DNA of 64,000 nucleotides. Origin: Morinoia aosen. Lineage: Eukaryota > Arthropoda > Malacostraca > Amphipoda > Talitridae. The position numbers and the translations under genes are program-made. Under the pieces are notes generated by a model. That model made no database searches. It saw nothing but the letters and a program-made list of their open reading frames with translations, and had not been told where the DNA came from. The stretch covers positions 46,353,842 to 46,417,841 of the forward strand of contig CM059569.1 of the NCBI GenBank assembly GCA_030386875.1, read 5' to 3'. Below are positions 13,348-23,195 of this stretch, piece after piece (the first letter of the stretch is position 1; every line of letters begins with the position of its first letter).

Positions 13348-16300
13348 CTGAGGGGAGACACAGTGTTACTGTGTTGCGTGTTGGGTGGTACGTGTTGCGT
13401 GGTGCGTGTTGCGTGTTGCGTGGTGCGTGTTGCGTGGTGCGTGTTGCGTGGTGCGTGGTGTGTGTTGCGTGGTGCGCGTTGCGTGTTGCGTGGTGCGTGT
13501 TGCCTGGTGCGTGTTGGGTGAGACGCTTTGCGTGATACGTGTTGCGTGGTGCGTGTTGCGTGTTGCGTGGTGCGTGTTGCGTGTTGCGTGGTGCGTGTTG
13601 CGTGGTGCGTGTTGCGTGTTGCGTGGTGCGTGTTGCGTGTTGCGTGGTGCGTGTGGCGTGTTGCGTGGTGCGTGTTGGGTAAGACGCGTTGCGTGTTGGG
13701 TGAGACGCGTTGCGTGTTGCGTGGTGCGTGTTGTATGGAACTTGTTATGGTGGTACTTGTGTTACATCGGCATATCTTACCGGAACACTTAGCACTGAAA
13801 CAGTGTAAAAAATTAACTAATTCTTGTGTGGAGAGTTATTAATTTAGATTTTTTGATACAAAATTTCTGACAAAAAACTTAAGTTAATTGGTGTGATAGT
13901 GAAAAATACAATCTAAAATCGCAATTTTTTCAATTTCTTTTAAGCCATTTTCATTTTATCTGTACTAAAGCTTACATCTAAGAATCTGGGTAACATCTTG
14001 TACATAAAATTGGGCTGTGTAAACAATCATAGTGAAAGACTTCCATTCTTAGTTGACTGCAAATCACTCCCTAAAGTAACGAGCAAAATAATATTTTAAA
14101 ACGTACCTGAACTGAGTTGCTCACCAGGTCAAAGAAACAATTGTTTCTTTGACCCAGGAGCACTTCGGACCCAGGTGTTTCTTTGACGTAGGATTTACCA
14201 ATGAAGCACTCCGTTAGAAGTTCAGGAATAACTGAATCGATCTTCCCTTTATTTAACCTGCTCATCGGTTTTCTACGAAAATATATTTAAAAAATTATTT
14301 TTCTGAGACATTAAGGGTCTTACCTTGCGAGGTGTCTCTACGGTGAGCACTCCATCTGGTGACAGGGACGAAGTTACCAACTCGACCATAGCGTCGTCAG
14401 GCAGACGGTATTTCCTGCACGAACAGACAGGTTTGTTTCACCAGATCTACCTAAGCGTCATTAGTCAGACGGTATTTCCTGCACGAACAGACAGGTTTGT
14501 TTCACCAGATCTACCTAAGCGTCATTAGACAGACGGTATTTCCTGCACGAGCAGACAGGTTTGTTTCACCAGATCTACCATAGCGTCGTCAGGCAGACGG
14601 TATTTCCTGCACGAACAGACAGGTTTGTTTCACCAGATCTACCTAAGCGTCATTAGTCAGACGGTATTTCCTGCACGAGCAGACAGGTTTGTTTCACCAG
14701 ATCTACCATAGCGTCGTCAGGCAGACGGTATTTCCTGCACGAACAGACAGGTTTGTTTCACCAGATCTACCATAGCGTCGTCAGGCAGACGGTATTTCCT
14801 GCACGAGCAGACAGGTTTGTTTCACCAGATCTACCATAGCGTCGTCAGGCAGACGGTATTTCCTGCACGAGCAGACAGGTTTGTTTCACCAGATCTACCT
14901 AAGCGTCATTAGTCAGACGGTATTTCCTGCACGAACAGACAGGTTTGTTTCACCAGATCTACCTAAGCGTCATTAGACAGACGGTATTTCCTGCACAAAT
15001 AGACCGGTTCGCTTTTTCATCAGATTTACTATAGCGTCGTCAAGTAAGAAAGTTTATAATAAAAATTTTAAAATTAAAGACATTTCAGTACACTACTGAT
15101 GAATTTTTATTACTTTCATGGCAGGTGCACAGTTAATGAAATGTGTAATTTAATTTTTGAGATAGATGGTTAATTTAATGGCTTGTAAGGGAGAAAAACA
15201 TAGTTTGCAAGATTACAGCACATTGTTTCAACCTTTCAGGCGCTGACCACATCTTATAATAACAATTTAGCTACCAGCACGATTCGTTAATTAAAATTCA
15301 ATTTGAAACGGAACTCCTTCTCACTGGCGAAGCTGAACGGGATGTCAAGTTTTCGAGACAATTGGTAGAAATTTATGGAATAAATGGACGGAATTGAAGT
15401 TGACAATTGACGGAAAAAGGCAACTTACAAACATTCCGAGATGCATGTTCCAACTTCCCTCATGACTTTCCAGAGATAGATTGACTATGCAATTCAGGAG
15501 GTCATTTGCATCATTTTGAGAATGATTTTCCAAGTCTACACCTGACTCACCTGACCCCAACAACGCTAAAACAAGTCCACAGAAAGTTGCTATGAATTTA
15601 AAAAGAAAACACTTGCAGCCCTTTCCGCATCCTATTCCAACTCTTCACATAATCTAATTGATACTATGAAAGCTGAGGCGAGATAACCTGATATGAAGCC
15701 ATTCTGACCTCACGAAATGTCTGGAAATAATCCCGTGCTCGTCCACTCGCTCTTCGTGCTTGCCTTCGACTTCGAGCAGTTGACCTTCTTGGCTCACCCT
15801 CACCTTGAGTTCGTCGGGCGTGAACTGGGGCACTTCTATGCTCACCTGAGGCACGAAAAACAAAACGACTGATTAGAGCAGGCAACTCAAGTGCTCACTG
15901 AAACTGAGACACAGCACTTTTGGTTCAAGAGCGAATAAAAATAAATTCTCAAACATCGTCTGTTCTAACAGAAATTCTCTTTTTGTAGAAATTTTGAGAG
16001 GCAACTCAACTGCTCTCTGAAACAGAGACCTTGGGCTTAAGAGCGAATAAAATAAATTTTCTAAAATAGTTTAGTCTGCCAGAAATTTTATTTTTATGAA
16101 TATTTTGTTCTGTCGGATCGCTGTCGCTTTTATTACCTTCCTTGAAATTCTCTCGTGAGTTGTTAATATTATTAAGCGAGTATTATTATCGTTACCCTTT
16201 TGCAATGAAAAGCATTTATCCCGCACAAAGTCAGGAGCTTTTTAGATTTACATTATGTTGATCAATATTATGCATAGAGTGAAAAAATCTGTCAAAAGAT

Positions 16301-19127
16301 GGGAAATCGGAAACACATTCATGAAACGATTTGGTTCTGACGTCGTCCATGTTATTTAACAGGCATGCTATTTATGCTAATTTTCGAACCATTTTCATTT
16401 ACTTGCCGAGAATTTTTCAGGTGTAGGATTAACACTTGACACTCCGGACTTCTGTATGGGCCCTCGCCTGCTGCGGTGGTACAAGCTCGACGTGCCCGCG
16501 TTGGTGTCTTCGGGAAACAGTCCGCCGCCAAAGTTCTGAACCGTTGAATGGATTTTTGAAATAAGTGAGTGGGGAAATTTTTAGAAATAATAATAATAAT
16601 TTGACGATTACATTCTCTTATATTGTAGTTATTGGTTTTATCATCTACGAAATAAGCCTTAAAATGAGACATTACTTCGGTTTCAATGTTAGATGTAAGT
16701 GAAAGAAGCACAAAGAAAAGCAGAAAAAGAAAAAAAATCGAAGGTAATAACATAGTGAACCGCATTTTATGAATTATTTTGAAAAACGGGTAGGTCCTGT
16801 GAAAGAATGATGTGGATAGTAATTGAAAAATATCTTACATTGTAAACTAAAATTTATCAGAAATGTTTCAATTAAGTCATAGCATGTAGTAAGTTTATAC
16901 TTCAGTTTCTATACACAATAATCGAAAAAAAATATCTACGACCAACGTGCTCATTCTCAAGAATATATGAGAAAATTTTACATCGTAAGGACATATTTCG
17001 TTAAATTGGCGACTGGGATGGAGATATTCGTTATGTTTCTGAAACACATATTCCTGCTCGAATGTTTTTGCGCAGAAAGGCAAAGAAGCGCTAATTTTGG
17101 GTGTCAACACAGAATGTTCCTTATGGTCAACAATAAATCTGGACTGTTTCGTATTCATAACATAGATTCCTTCCTATTAATAATTCTTTATAATTCATCA
17201 AAATCCTTCATACATCTTCAAAATTCATCTTCGTATCCTTCGTATTCATATTCATATTCCTTCGTATTAATAACATATGTTCCTGCTCGAACGTTTTTGT
17301 GCAGAAAGGCAAAGAAAAGTTAATTTCGCGTGTTAACACCGAGTGCTCCTTAAGCCCATCAATATATCTGCACTGCTTTGTCTCCCACACACCCCTTGAC
17401 AGATGGAACAGAGGAGAATTTAATAATATCCTCGCTAAGTGTCAGAGGGAAGGCCACCTAAATCATTTCTTACGCTCAGGGTTTGACTCGAAAAATAATT
17501 AGTGGGCTCACCGCACATACCGAGCATAAAAAGCACTTAAAATGAACATTCAACCCTGTCGCAATATTGCATAAATTAGGATCTGATTCTACAATTCAAA
17601 GGTGAAACGTGCTTCTCCTCAATTTCTTTAAATAACATTTATCGCCAAGAAAGACGCTGACTAATGCTCTTGTGAACCAAAAATTTGAGAAATAGTTCAA
17701 TGAACATGACACTCAGCTGCTTCTGAGCTCCTCCTCCACTTTTTATTTTGAACACGTGTTGGGACCTTAATTACCGATCTGCCTGAATTCATGGCCATAA
17801 CTTTTTGCACAGTACATGACACATTTTGGCATTACGAATTTACACACGGCTTTCTATACATTTTAGGATAAATATGTAAGTAAGACTGCTGAAAATGCGG
17901 GCAATCGCATTACAAAAATGTGAAATAGCTAAAAATGGTGAGATGTTTTAAGAAAAGATCAGCAATTTTTTTCAAACATCCGTTGAGTTTGCCCGCGTAT
18001 AACTGATTGCGGATGGCAGAGTTCAAGTTACTGAATACGTCCGTTCTTCGAGAACTTTTAACAACTCTTTTCATCTCGAACAGCGTGAGGTTATCTCAGA
18101 CGATGTATCGGGATGTATCGCTGCCTCCACTCACGGAGTGTAAGCCATAATTTTTCGCTACGAAACTTGTTAAAGTTGCCCAAAGTTTACAGACAACCAT
18201 TTGCAGCTATACATAGAGGTAGGTTAAATGTTCCGATCGATTCCATATCGTACTTGCCAATAGAAACTAGTGAAAAATCAATACGAGTATTCAATTGAGG
18301 TTCAATTACAGAATTTGATTATCCATTTCTTCAAGCCCTTAAAAAAAGAAAAATATGAAAATGTTATATTTCATATTTCTTTCCCCATTCTGCGTCACAT
18401 CAAACATAGTTAGCCGTTATGCAGCATCGAAATTACGAATAATTGCAATTACCGTCCGTTCATGTCATTGCTCCCGCGTGTGTGGCCGCTATCACAATTG
18501 CATGTTTTCTTGAATCCAACAATCACATCATACTAATGTTCCCATAACATATTCACCATCATGGCAAATTAATTTATGATTTTAGTTTCCCATAATGATT
18601 TTAAAACATATTAGTTATAATGACTAATTAACATTATGGTTTTAGGCTTCCATAATGATTTTAGATAGCACAACCAACCTACAGTTCCTGAAAATACTTT
18701 AAACTTGACTCTCACTGAACTTAGGTTCCCTGATTTTAGGTTATACCACTTCCATTCCCTGAAAGTCCTTTTAACTTGACTCTCGGTTTAAGGCTCCCAT
18801 AAATATTCTAAATTGCACAACCTCCAGTACCTGAACATCCTTTTAACTTGACTCTCGCGTCGCACAACGTCGTTTTCTTGAGATATTTTTAACTTGACTC
18901 AGAATACATTTACCCTCCCATAATGATTTTACGTTACACAACCTCCATTCCCTAAAAATCCTTACAAGCCCCACCTGATCGAACAGCTTAGTGGGCACAC
19001 TGCCCTCCCATACCGGCAGCGGGCCCGCGGAGCGGCTGCCGCCAGTGGCGGGTCTGTCCCCCCAGAAGTCGCGCTCCAGGTCCCTGAAGAACGGGTCCCG
19101 GCACAGCAGCGGGATGTGGCGACTCAT
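13276..19127 (-). CDS. Small heat-shock protein (alpha-crystallin family), five coding exons
   Basis: ATP-independent holdase chaperone of the alphaB-crystallin / l(2)efl type, expected in the cytosol as large oligomers. CDS = complement of 18975-19127, 16407-16535, 15709-15845, 14324-14414 and 13276-13347, giving 193 aa; all splice phases fit. The N-terminus MSRHIPL plus DPFFRDLE is typical of metazoan small HSPs. The alpha-crystallin domain covers about residues 90-170 ([48 protein letters not shown]). The C-terminal tail carries a V-P-I version of the IxI motif at 182-184. The conserved Arg equivalent to human alphaB R120 is residue 140, and its codon is split by intron 3. Introns: GT-AG for 1, 3 and 4; intron 2 is best read as GC-AG. 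A CCAG acceptor 6 nt before the ATG suggests a further 5' UTR exon. Three introns carry minisatellites. The family call is firm; the subfamily is not. Confidence 0.93.
13371..13733. repeat. 7-bp minisatellite (GTTGCGT / GGTGCGT), about 50 copies
   Basis: Tandem GTTGCGT and GGTGCGT heptamers with a few variants (GTTGGGT, AGACGCG). It is strongly G/T-rich on the plus strand and stands out from the AT-rich surroundings. It lies in small-HSP intron 4 and starts only about 23 bp from the exon-5 acceptor. The Cys/Val/Arg-rich open frames here are repeat artefacts. Confidence 0.95.
14127..14154. repeat. Perfect 28-bp palindrome in intron 4
   Basis: GGTCAAAGAAACAA followed directly by its exact reverse complement TTGTTTCTTTGACC. 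A further partial copy (GTTTCTTTGAC) lies at about 14177-14187. It lies in small-HSP intron 4. Confidence 0.9.
14324..14414 (-). CDS. Small HSP exon 4 (second half of alpha-crystallin domain)
   Basis: 91 nt, starting after CTGTTCGTGCAG; the first G completes the split Arg codon. It reads [13 protein letters not shown], then [16 protein letters not shown], and is followed by donor GTAAGA. Its first part and its acceptor are the source of the 64-bp tandem array that runs upstream into intron 3. Confidence 0.95.
14401..15042. repeat. 64-bp exon-boundary minisatellite, 10 acceptor-bearing copies
   Basis: The motif AGACGGTATTTCCTGCAC starts at 14403 and then every 64 bp exactly to 14979 (ten copies), with a degenerate partial unit after that. 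On the minus strand each unit is the splice acceptor TGTGCAG/GAAATACCGTCTG or TCGTGCAG/GAAATACCGTCTG plus the start of small-HSP exon 4. The copy at 14403 is the real exon edge; nine copies lie in intron 3. Two unit types exist, one matching the exon (CCTGACGACGCTATG) and one changed (ACTAATGACGCTTAG or TCTAATGACGCTTAG). Confidence 0.97.
15043..15708. other. Remainder of small-HSP intron 3
   Basis: Unique-looking intronic sequence between the 64-bp array and exon 3. A 72-codon minus frame at 15345-15563 shows no homology I recognise. Confidence 0.5.
15709..15845 (-). CDS. Small HSP exon 3 (first half of alpha-crystallin domain)
   Basis: 137 nt, starting after TTTTTCGTGCCTCAG with [15 protein letters not shown] and ending HFV plus AG of a split Arg codon, followed by donor GTCAGA. 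It contains the strongly conserved GKHEE and DEHG motifs of the alpha-crystallin domain. Confidence 0.96.
16407..16535 (-). CDS. Small HSP exon 2
   Basis: 43 codons, starting after CAACGGTTCAG with [10 protein letters not shown] and ending EKFS. The frame fits exon 1 in phase 0. Ending the exon at TCG before GCAAGTAAATG gives a phase-0 junction EKFS/VSIEV that aligns gap-free with other small HSPs. No GT donor nearby gives both a correct phase and a good alignment, so a GC-AG intron is inferred. Confidence 0.87.
16536..18579. other. Small-HSP intron 1, proximal part
   Basis: AT-rich intron. It contains a diverged direct duplication of about 115 bp (17047-17160 and 17279-17390, both starting TTCCTGCTCGAA) separated by TTCGTATTCATATTC-type simple sequence. 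No gene is seen. Confidence 0.55.
17047..17390. repeat. Pair of about 115-bp direct repeats
   Basis: Copies at 17047-17160 and 17279-17390 share TTCCTGCTCGAAnGTTTTTG, GCAGAAAGGCAAAGAA and a following stretch with a GTnAACAC motif. They are diverged and lie in small-HSP intron 1. Confidence 0.75.
18580..18965. repeat. Imperfect tandem repeat, about 75 bp, 4 or more copies
   Basis: Diverged copies of CCCATAATGATTTTA, then CACAACCTCCATTCCCTGAA, then TCCTTTTAACTTGACTCTCG lie in intron 1, ending right beside the donor of small-HSP exon 1. Confidence 0.75.
18975..19127 (-). CDS. Small HSP exon 1 (N-terminal region)
   Basis: 51 codons from the ATG at 19127 to GATCAG, followed by the donor GTGGGG (phase 0). 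It encodes the variable N-terminal arm ending in KLFDQ; FDQ followed by a glycine-rich N-F-G start of exon 2 is usual in this family. On the minus strand a GTTGTTGTCCAG acceptor lies just before the ATG (AG at 19135-19134), so this exon is probably not the first of the transcript. Confidence 0.92.
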
Positions 19128-19139
19128 CCTCTCCTGGAC

Positions 19140-22100
19140 AACAACAAAATTGTGGGTTTTTCAACTGCTTCTTTCATTGTGTTTAGTTTGAATTTGTTTT
19201 CCAAGCCTGGCCGCTCGCTTTTATCTGGCCATTAAGGGTTTATCAACTGCTTTTTTTTGTGTTTAGTTTGAATTTGTTTTCTAAATTTGGCTGCCTTGTT
19301 TTGTCTTACAAACTTATCCCAGCTTGTCCTTGTGACTTGTATCAGGCCATCTAGGTCTCGTCGTTTGCTCATGTCCACCTTGTTCTTATCTTCCATATTT
19401 GGCCACTTTAGTCTCGTCTTGCGTACTTGTTTACTTTATCCTTGCCTTTCAATCTTGTCCACCTTGTCCGTGTCTTCCAAGCTTGTCCACAGCTTTCGTA
19501 CCTGTTCATTTTGTCATTGTCTTCCTCGCTTGTCTCCCTTGTCCTTAACTTTCGTGTTTGTCAACTTTATACCTGTCTTTTCTCAGTCTTTTTCCCACAA
19601 TGGGCATAGCTCATAAATATAAGTAAAACCTTTCGGTTCTACACTTAACAATTACAAGTTTCTACTCCGCCATACATGCATATTATACGCACTGCCATCA
19701 GAAATTTTTCAATGCCGTTGTGCAAACTAACTTCTGTGCCATGCTTCCAGGTTTGCCTTAGCGGCTGTCATTTTCTCACCCTAGAAATCTTGCGTCCGTG
19801 AATCGTAGGCTTTTGATGCTCCAGCTGACGTAAATCAGAACGTTTACACCAGCTTATGAATTCCCACTGAGATACGTACGTTCGTTAACTTAATTAGCTT
19901 GCCTTCAAGAACCTGAATTTCACGACGTTCTAGTCGTCCACATTGCCTTATTTACCTCGCTAACTGTACATCTGAACCGAATGCTTGCTTTTAATTAGTG
20001 AAGTGAAGCTCTGCGAGTGTCTGAGTACATTATTGGTGTGTTTTTGTCTGTGTTCTTGTGTTTGGATCTCGATACGCCAGGACAACAGCGCGCAGCCGAC
20101 TTCGTCTTGTAAGACTTAAACAGGTCACAAAAATTATTGATACAAGCTATTTAGCTTCCATTTACTACCTATTTTACATTATTTAATATACACATATAAT
20201 AGTTATTAAAATTTACTACAATATTTGTACCAACATGGATGTTCATTATTTGTGATAAGTAGCGTGAGGGTAATTTCTGTACAAGATGTTCACGCTGAAC
20301 TGAAGATGGTTCCTTGCTACTTTCCGCAAGATATGTTTTGATAAGACAGTAGTTGTACAAATTAGCTGAAAAAATCTTCAAGACAATGCAGCATTGCTTA
20401 ATTAACTTCTCGTCACTCAGAATATGGATTAAAATAGGCAATAAAATGACAATTTTGATTGTCATTCATTGAAAATCAATTTCGTAGCTACACGTAAAGA
20501 CTGCTGATTCTGAGTACAAGCGAATTATTTCGATGTTGTGCAATACTTAGTCACTGAAACAGAATTGATGAATAACTTGGCAAAGTCATTATTGTCATGG
20601 AAAGAAGTTAAAGAGACGGCTTTTGGACATCTAGAATTACTTCCAACTCCATTTGTACGTACTTCCTTGAAATAAGCTGCATTGATTTTCCACAAACGTC
20701 CGTCAACATTTCGAAGCATGTACCAATAAGCTACTAGCTTACTCTTAAGTCACTCAAGTTAATTTTCCTGTCATGACCTCTGAAAAGTTCAGCCAGTCCA
20801 GAACCTAAATTTCAGTGCCAGAACCCAAAAATAAAACGTGCCATCCTCTTCCTTTCATGCACGAACCTTGACATGAAAAAAAAACTTGTTATCTTGAAAG
20901 AGATTCTCCCACCAACCGGACGGATTCAACCAGTTTTTGGATTGGTTCCTTAAATGTTGTTATGCCCTTGTCGGTGTCACCTCTCAACTCAGACCATAAG
21001 TTTTCATGCTCTCCCGTGCTAAAAAGTACTTTATTGAAGACAAACAGCCTCAACTGAGCATTAATCTTCAATATACTCGTAGGCGTATGAGCCCTGTTCC
21101 TCGTATAGCAAACTTTCAATAACGTGTTTCTTGTACAAACATATGGTCACACTGTCACAACTGTGGCAGTCAAACGCTGTCAAAGCTATGTTTGCTCACA
21201 GCATTAAGATTTCCTCTCTGTACGATATACTATCCATTTCAAACTCGAATTCTAATCTACATTTCCGTGTATTTGTTGCCTCGCTTTAACTAGATTCTGT
21301 CACTTGATTCTGGGGAACTGTGATATTTTCTTCGTATCTTGGGTGTGTGTATTCAACGCTGAGTCAACCTCGTCTAAGACGTTGTTTATCAACATTTTGC
21401 CCCACGGCCAAAAGCACAGTCACCCCTAAAATTAGAACCTCATTGATTGTTTTCCACACTTTGAGTAAAGAATTTGCCTGCTATTATATGGAATGGAACG
21501 AGCTATTATATGAAATAGAATGCAAGGGTCACATTTAAATAAGTACAATGTTTTCAAATTTTAACTGCTTGAATAAAGAAAATTGTACCATAAATACCCA
21601 TTCCCTTTGAAAATTTCCTGATTAATCTACGAGGTAAAATCTTCTACAGATCCATGAGCACAAGAATGCAATACTCGCACGGTAAAGCCATGTCCTAAAA
21701 GTAGAGTTTTATAAATGAGACACTCTCGTTATCGACGAACATGAAAGCCTGTGAGAGCATTAGAGCGAATCTAATTCGCTTCAACACTTTTGGCGAGCTT
21801 CATTGCAGGATAAATGATCCGCTGTCCTTTGGATTCCATTAACGCATGAAAATGGTGTTTCATTCCATTATAGAATGACTTGGGGTGTCTAACTAAGGGA
21901 TAACTATACCTCATCATACAGAAGTTTTGGATTAGAAGCCAATTCAATTCTTTACTTTACGCACTCGTTAAGTCAAATTCAATCTTGAGAAAAATAACTC
22001 ATGTGAAATTCGTTTTTCGGTTAACACAGAAATTGAGTATATTTAAAGGGTAAATTCATGCTTGTTCAATCAGATATTGCATTATTATTCCAGTTCGCAA

Positions 22101-22975
22101 TTCAAGAGACGCTCTTGAATTTATTGCAGGATTCAGTGCAGCCACTTTGTTGGAACTTGTAGCCACGTCTGCATTTACATATGTTTCCATTCTACGCTTA
22201 AACAACTTTAAATTAATGAGCTAGAAGTGAAGGAATAGTAGAGTGTTTTTGTAGTTCTGTTGCAAAAAGTACTTGTATTGTAATGGTCAATACGTTTTTA
22301 ACCATTCACAGTCATTATAGTTGTATGATGCAGCAGCAGCTTGATTCATAGTTAAATCAGATAAATTAGGTTAAGCCTCCACCAGCATCTTGCTAACTTA
22401 ATCTTGAGGTACAATTCATTTAAATACATGTAACTTAAAGGCCTTACTTTGATTTCAATTCAAAGAAATTGCCGCGCTTTCCAAAGGAGAACCCGTTTCA
22501 AAGGACACAAATTGACATCGAAACATCTCTGCATGTAAACTGAGAGAGCCCTACACACTTAATTTCCACTTCTCATTTCCATCATAATTCAGAGTGAATG
22601 TATAGTATTCAATTCTTTTTCAATGAACGCTTTCAAACCCGTCTTAAAAATAAATTCCCAGCCTTAGCTGCTTTCTTCTCTAATCTAATCTGTGCCTAAA
22701 ATTTCCCTGAGCGCAAAACGTTTTAATTAAACTATATAAAGCAGTCATGACTGAATATTTGAACACTCTATATGAGCAGCAGCCAGCATAAAAACAATCG
22801 CAGCCATTAAGATATTGTGGCTGACTGGTAGCTTCTTCCCGCAGCGATTGCAGTTATATTTGTGCTCCAGTTTAAATAATAATGACAGCCGCGCCGCCTC
22901 GCTGAATTGAACAGCGGAAATATTCCTCACAAGTATAAATTCTTTTATTGGCTAATTTCTGGTAAATATTTATCG
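19140..22975. other. Non-coding stretch upstream of small HSP
   Basis: This may hold the small-HSP 5' UTR exon and promoter, but I found no clear heat-shock element array. A duplicated motif (GTGTTTAGTTTGAATTTGTT) occurs at about 19178 and 19259, followed by C/T-rich imperfect CTTGTCC repeats to about 19600. No gene is recognised in the remainder. Confidence 0.45.
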
Positions 22976-23195
22976 GGGAAGAGTGGGGAGGAGTGACGAG
23001 AAGTGGGGAGAAATGGGGGTAGTGGAGAAGAGTAAGGAGTGGGGAGAAATGGGGAAAACGTGGGAAGGAATAGAGTGGAGTAGGGAGGAGTAGAGAGGAG
23101 TGGAGAGGAGTGGGAATGAGTTTGGAGGAGTGGGAAAAACGTGGGAAGGAATGGAGTGGGGAGGAGTAGGGAGGAGTGAGGAGGAGTGGGGCGGC
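22976..23195. repeat. Purine-rich minisatellite (GGGGAGGAGTR-like)
   Basis: About 220 bp of almost pure A/G on the plus strand, built from variants of GGGGAGGAGTGG, GGGAGAAATGGGG and AAACGTGGGAAGGAAT. The frames through it (22872-23253 minus, Pro/Ser-rich) are artefacts of the repeat. Confidence 0.88.

Noticed and set aside
13332..13842. Cys/Val/Arg-rich plus-strand frames (VAWCVLR repeats)
   Set aside because: Translation of the 7-bp minisatellite within an intron of the minus-strand small-HSP gene.
14325..14528. Plus-strand frame over the 64-bp array; array as a CRISPR
   Set aside because: Units are contiguous and derive from an exon boundary of a eukaryotic gene; there are no spacers and no cas genes.
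16352..16765. 137-codon minus-strand frame
   Set aside because: Overlaps small-HSP exon 2 in the wrong frame; the exon frame ([10 protein letters not shown]) is supported by homology and phase.
19128..19930. Heat-shock element array in the small-HSP promoter
   Set aside because: I looked for alternating GAA/TTC blocks and found none convincing; the acceptor just before the ATG suggests that the true promoter lies beyond a 5' UTR intron.
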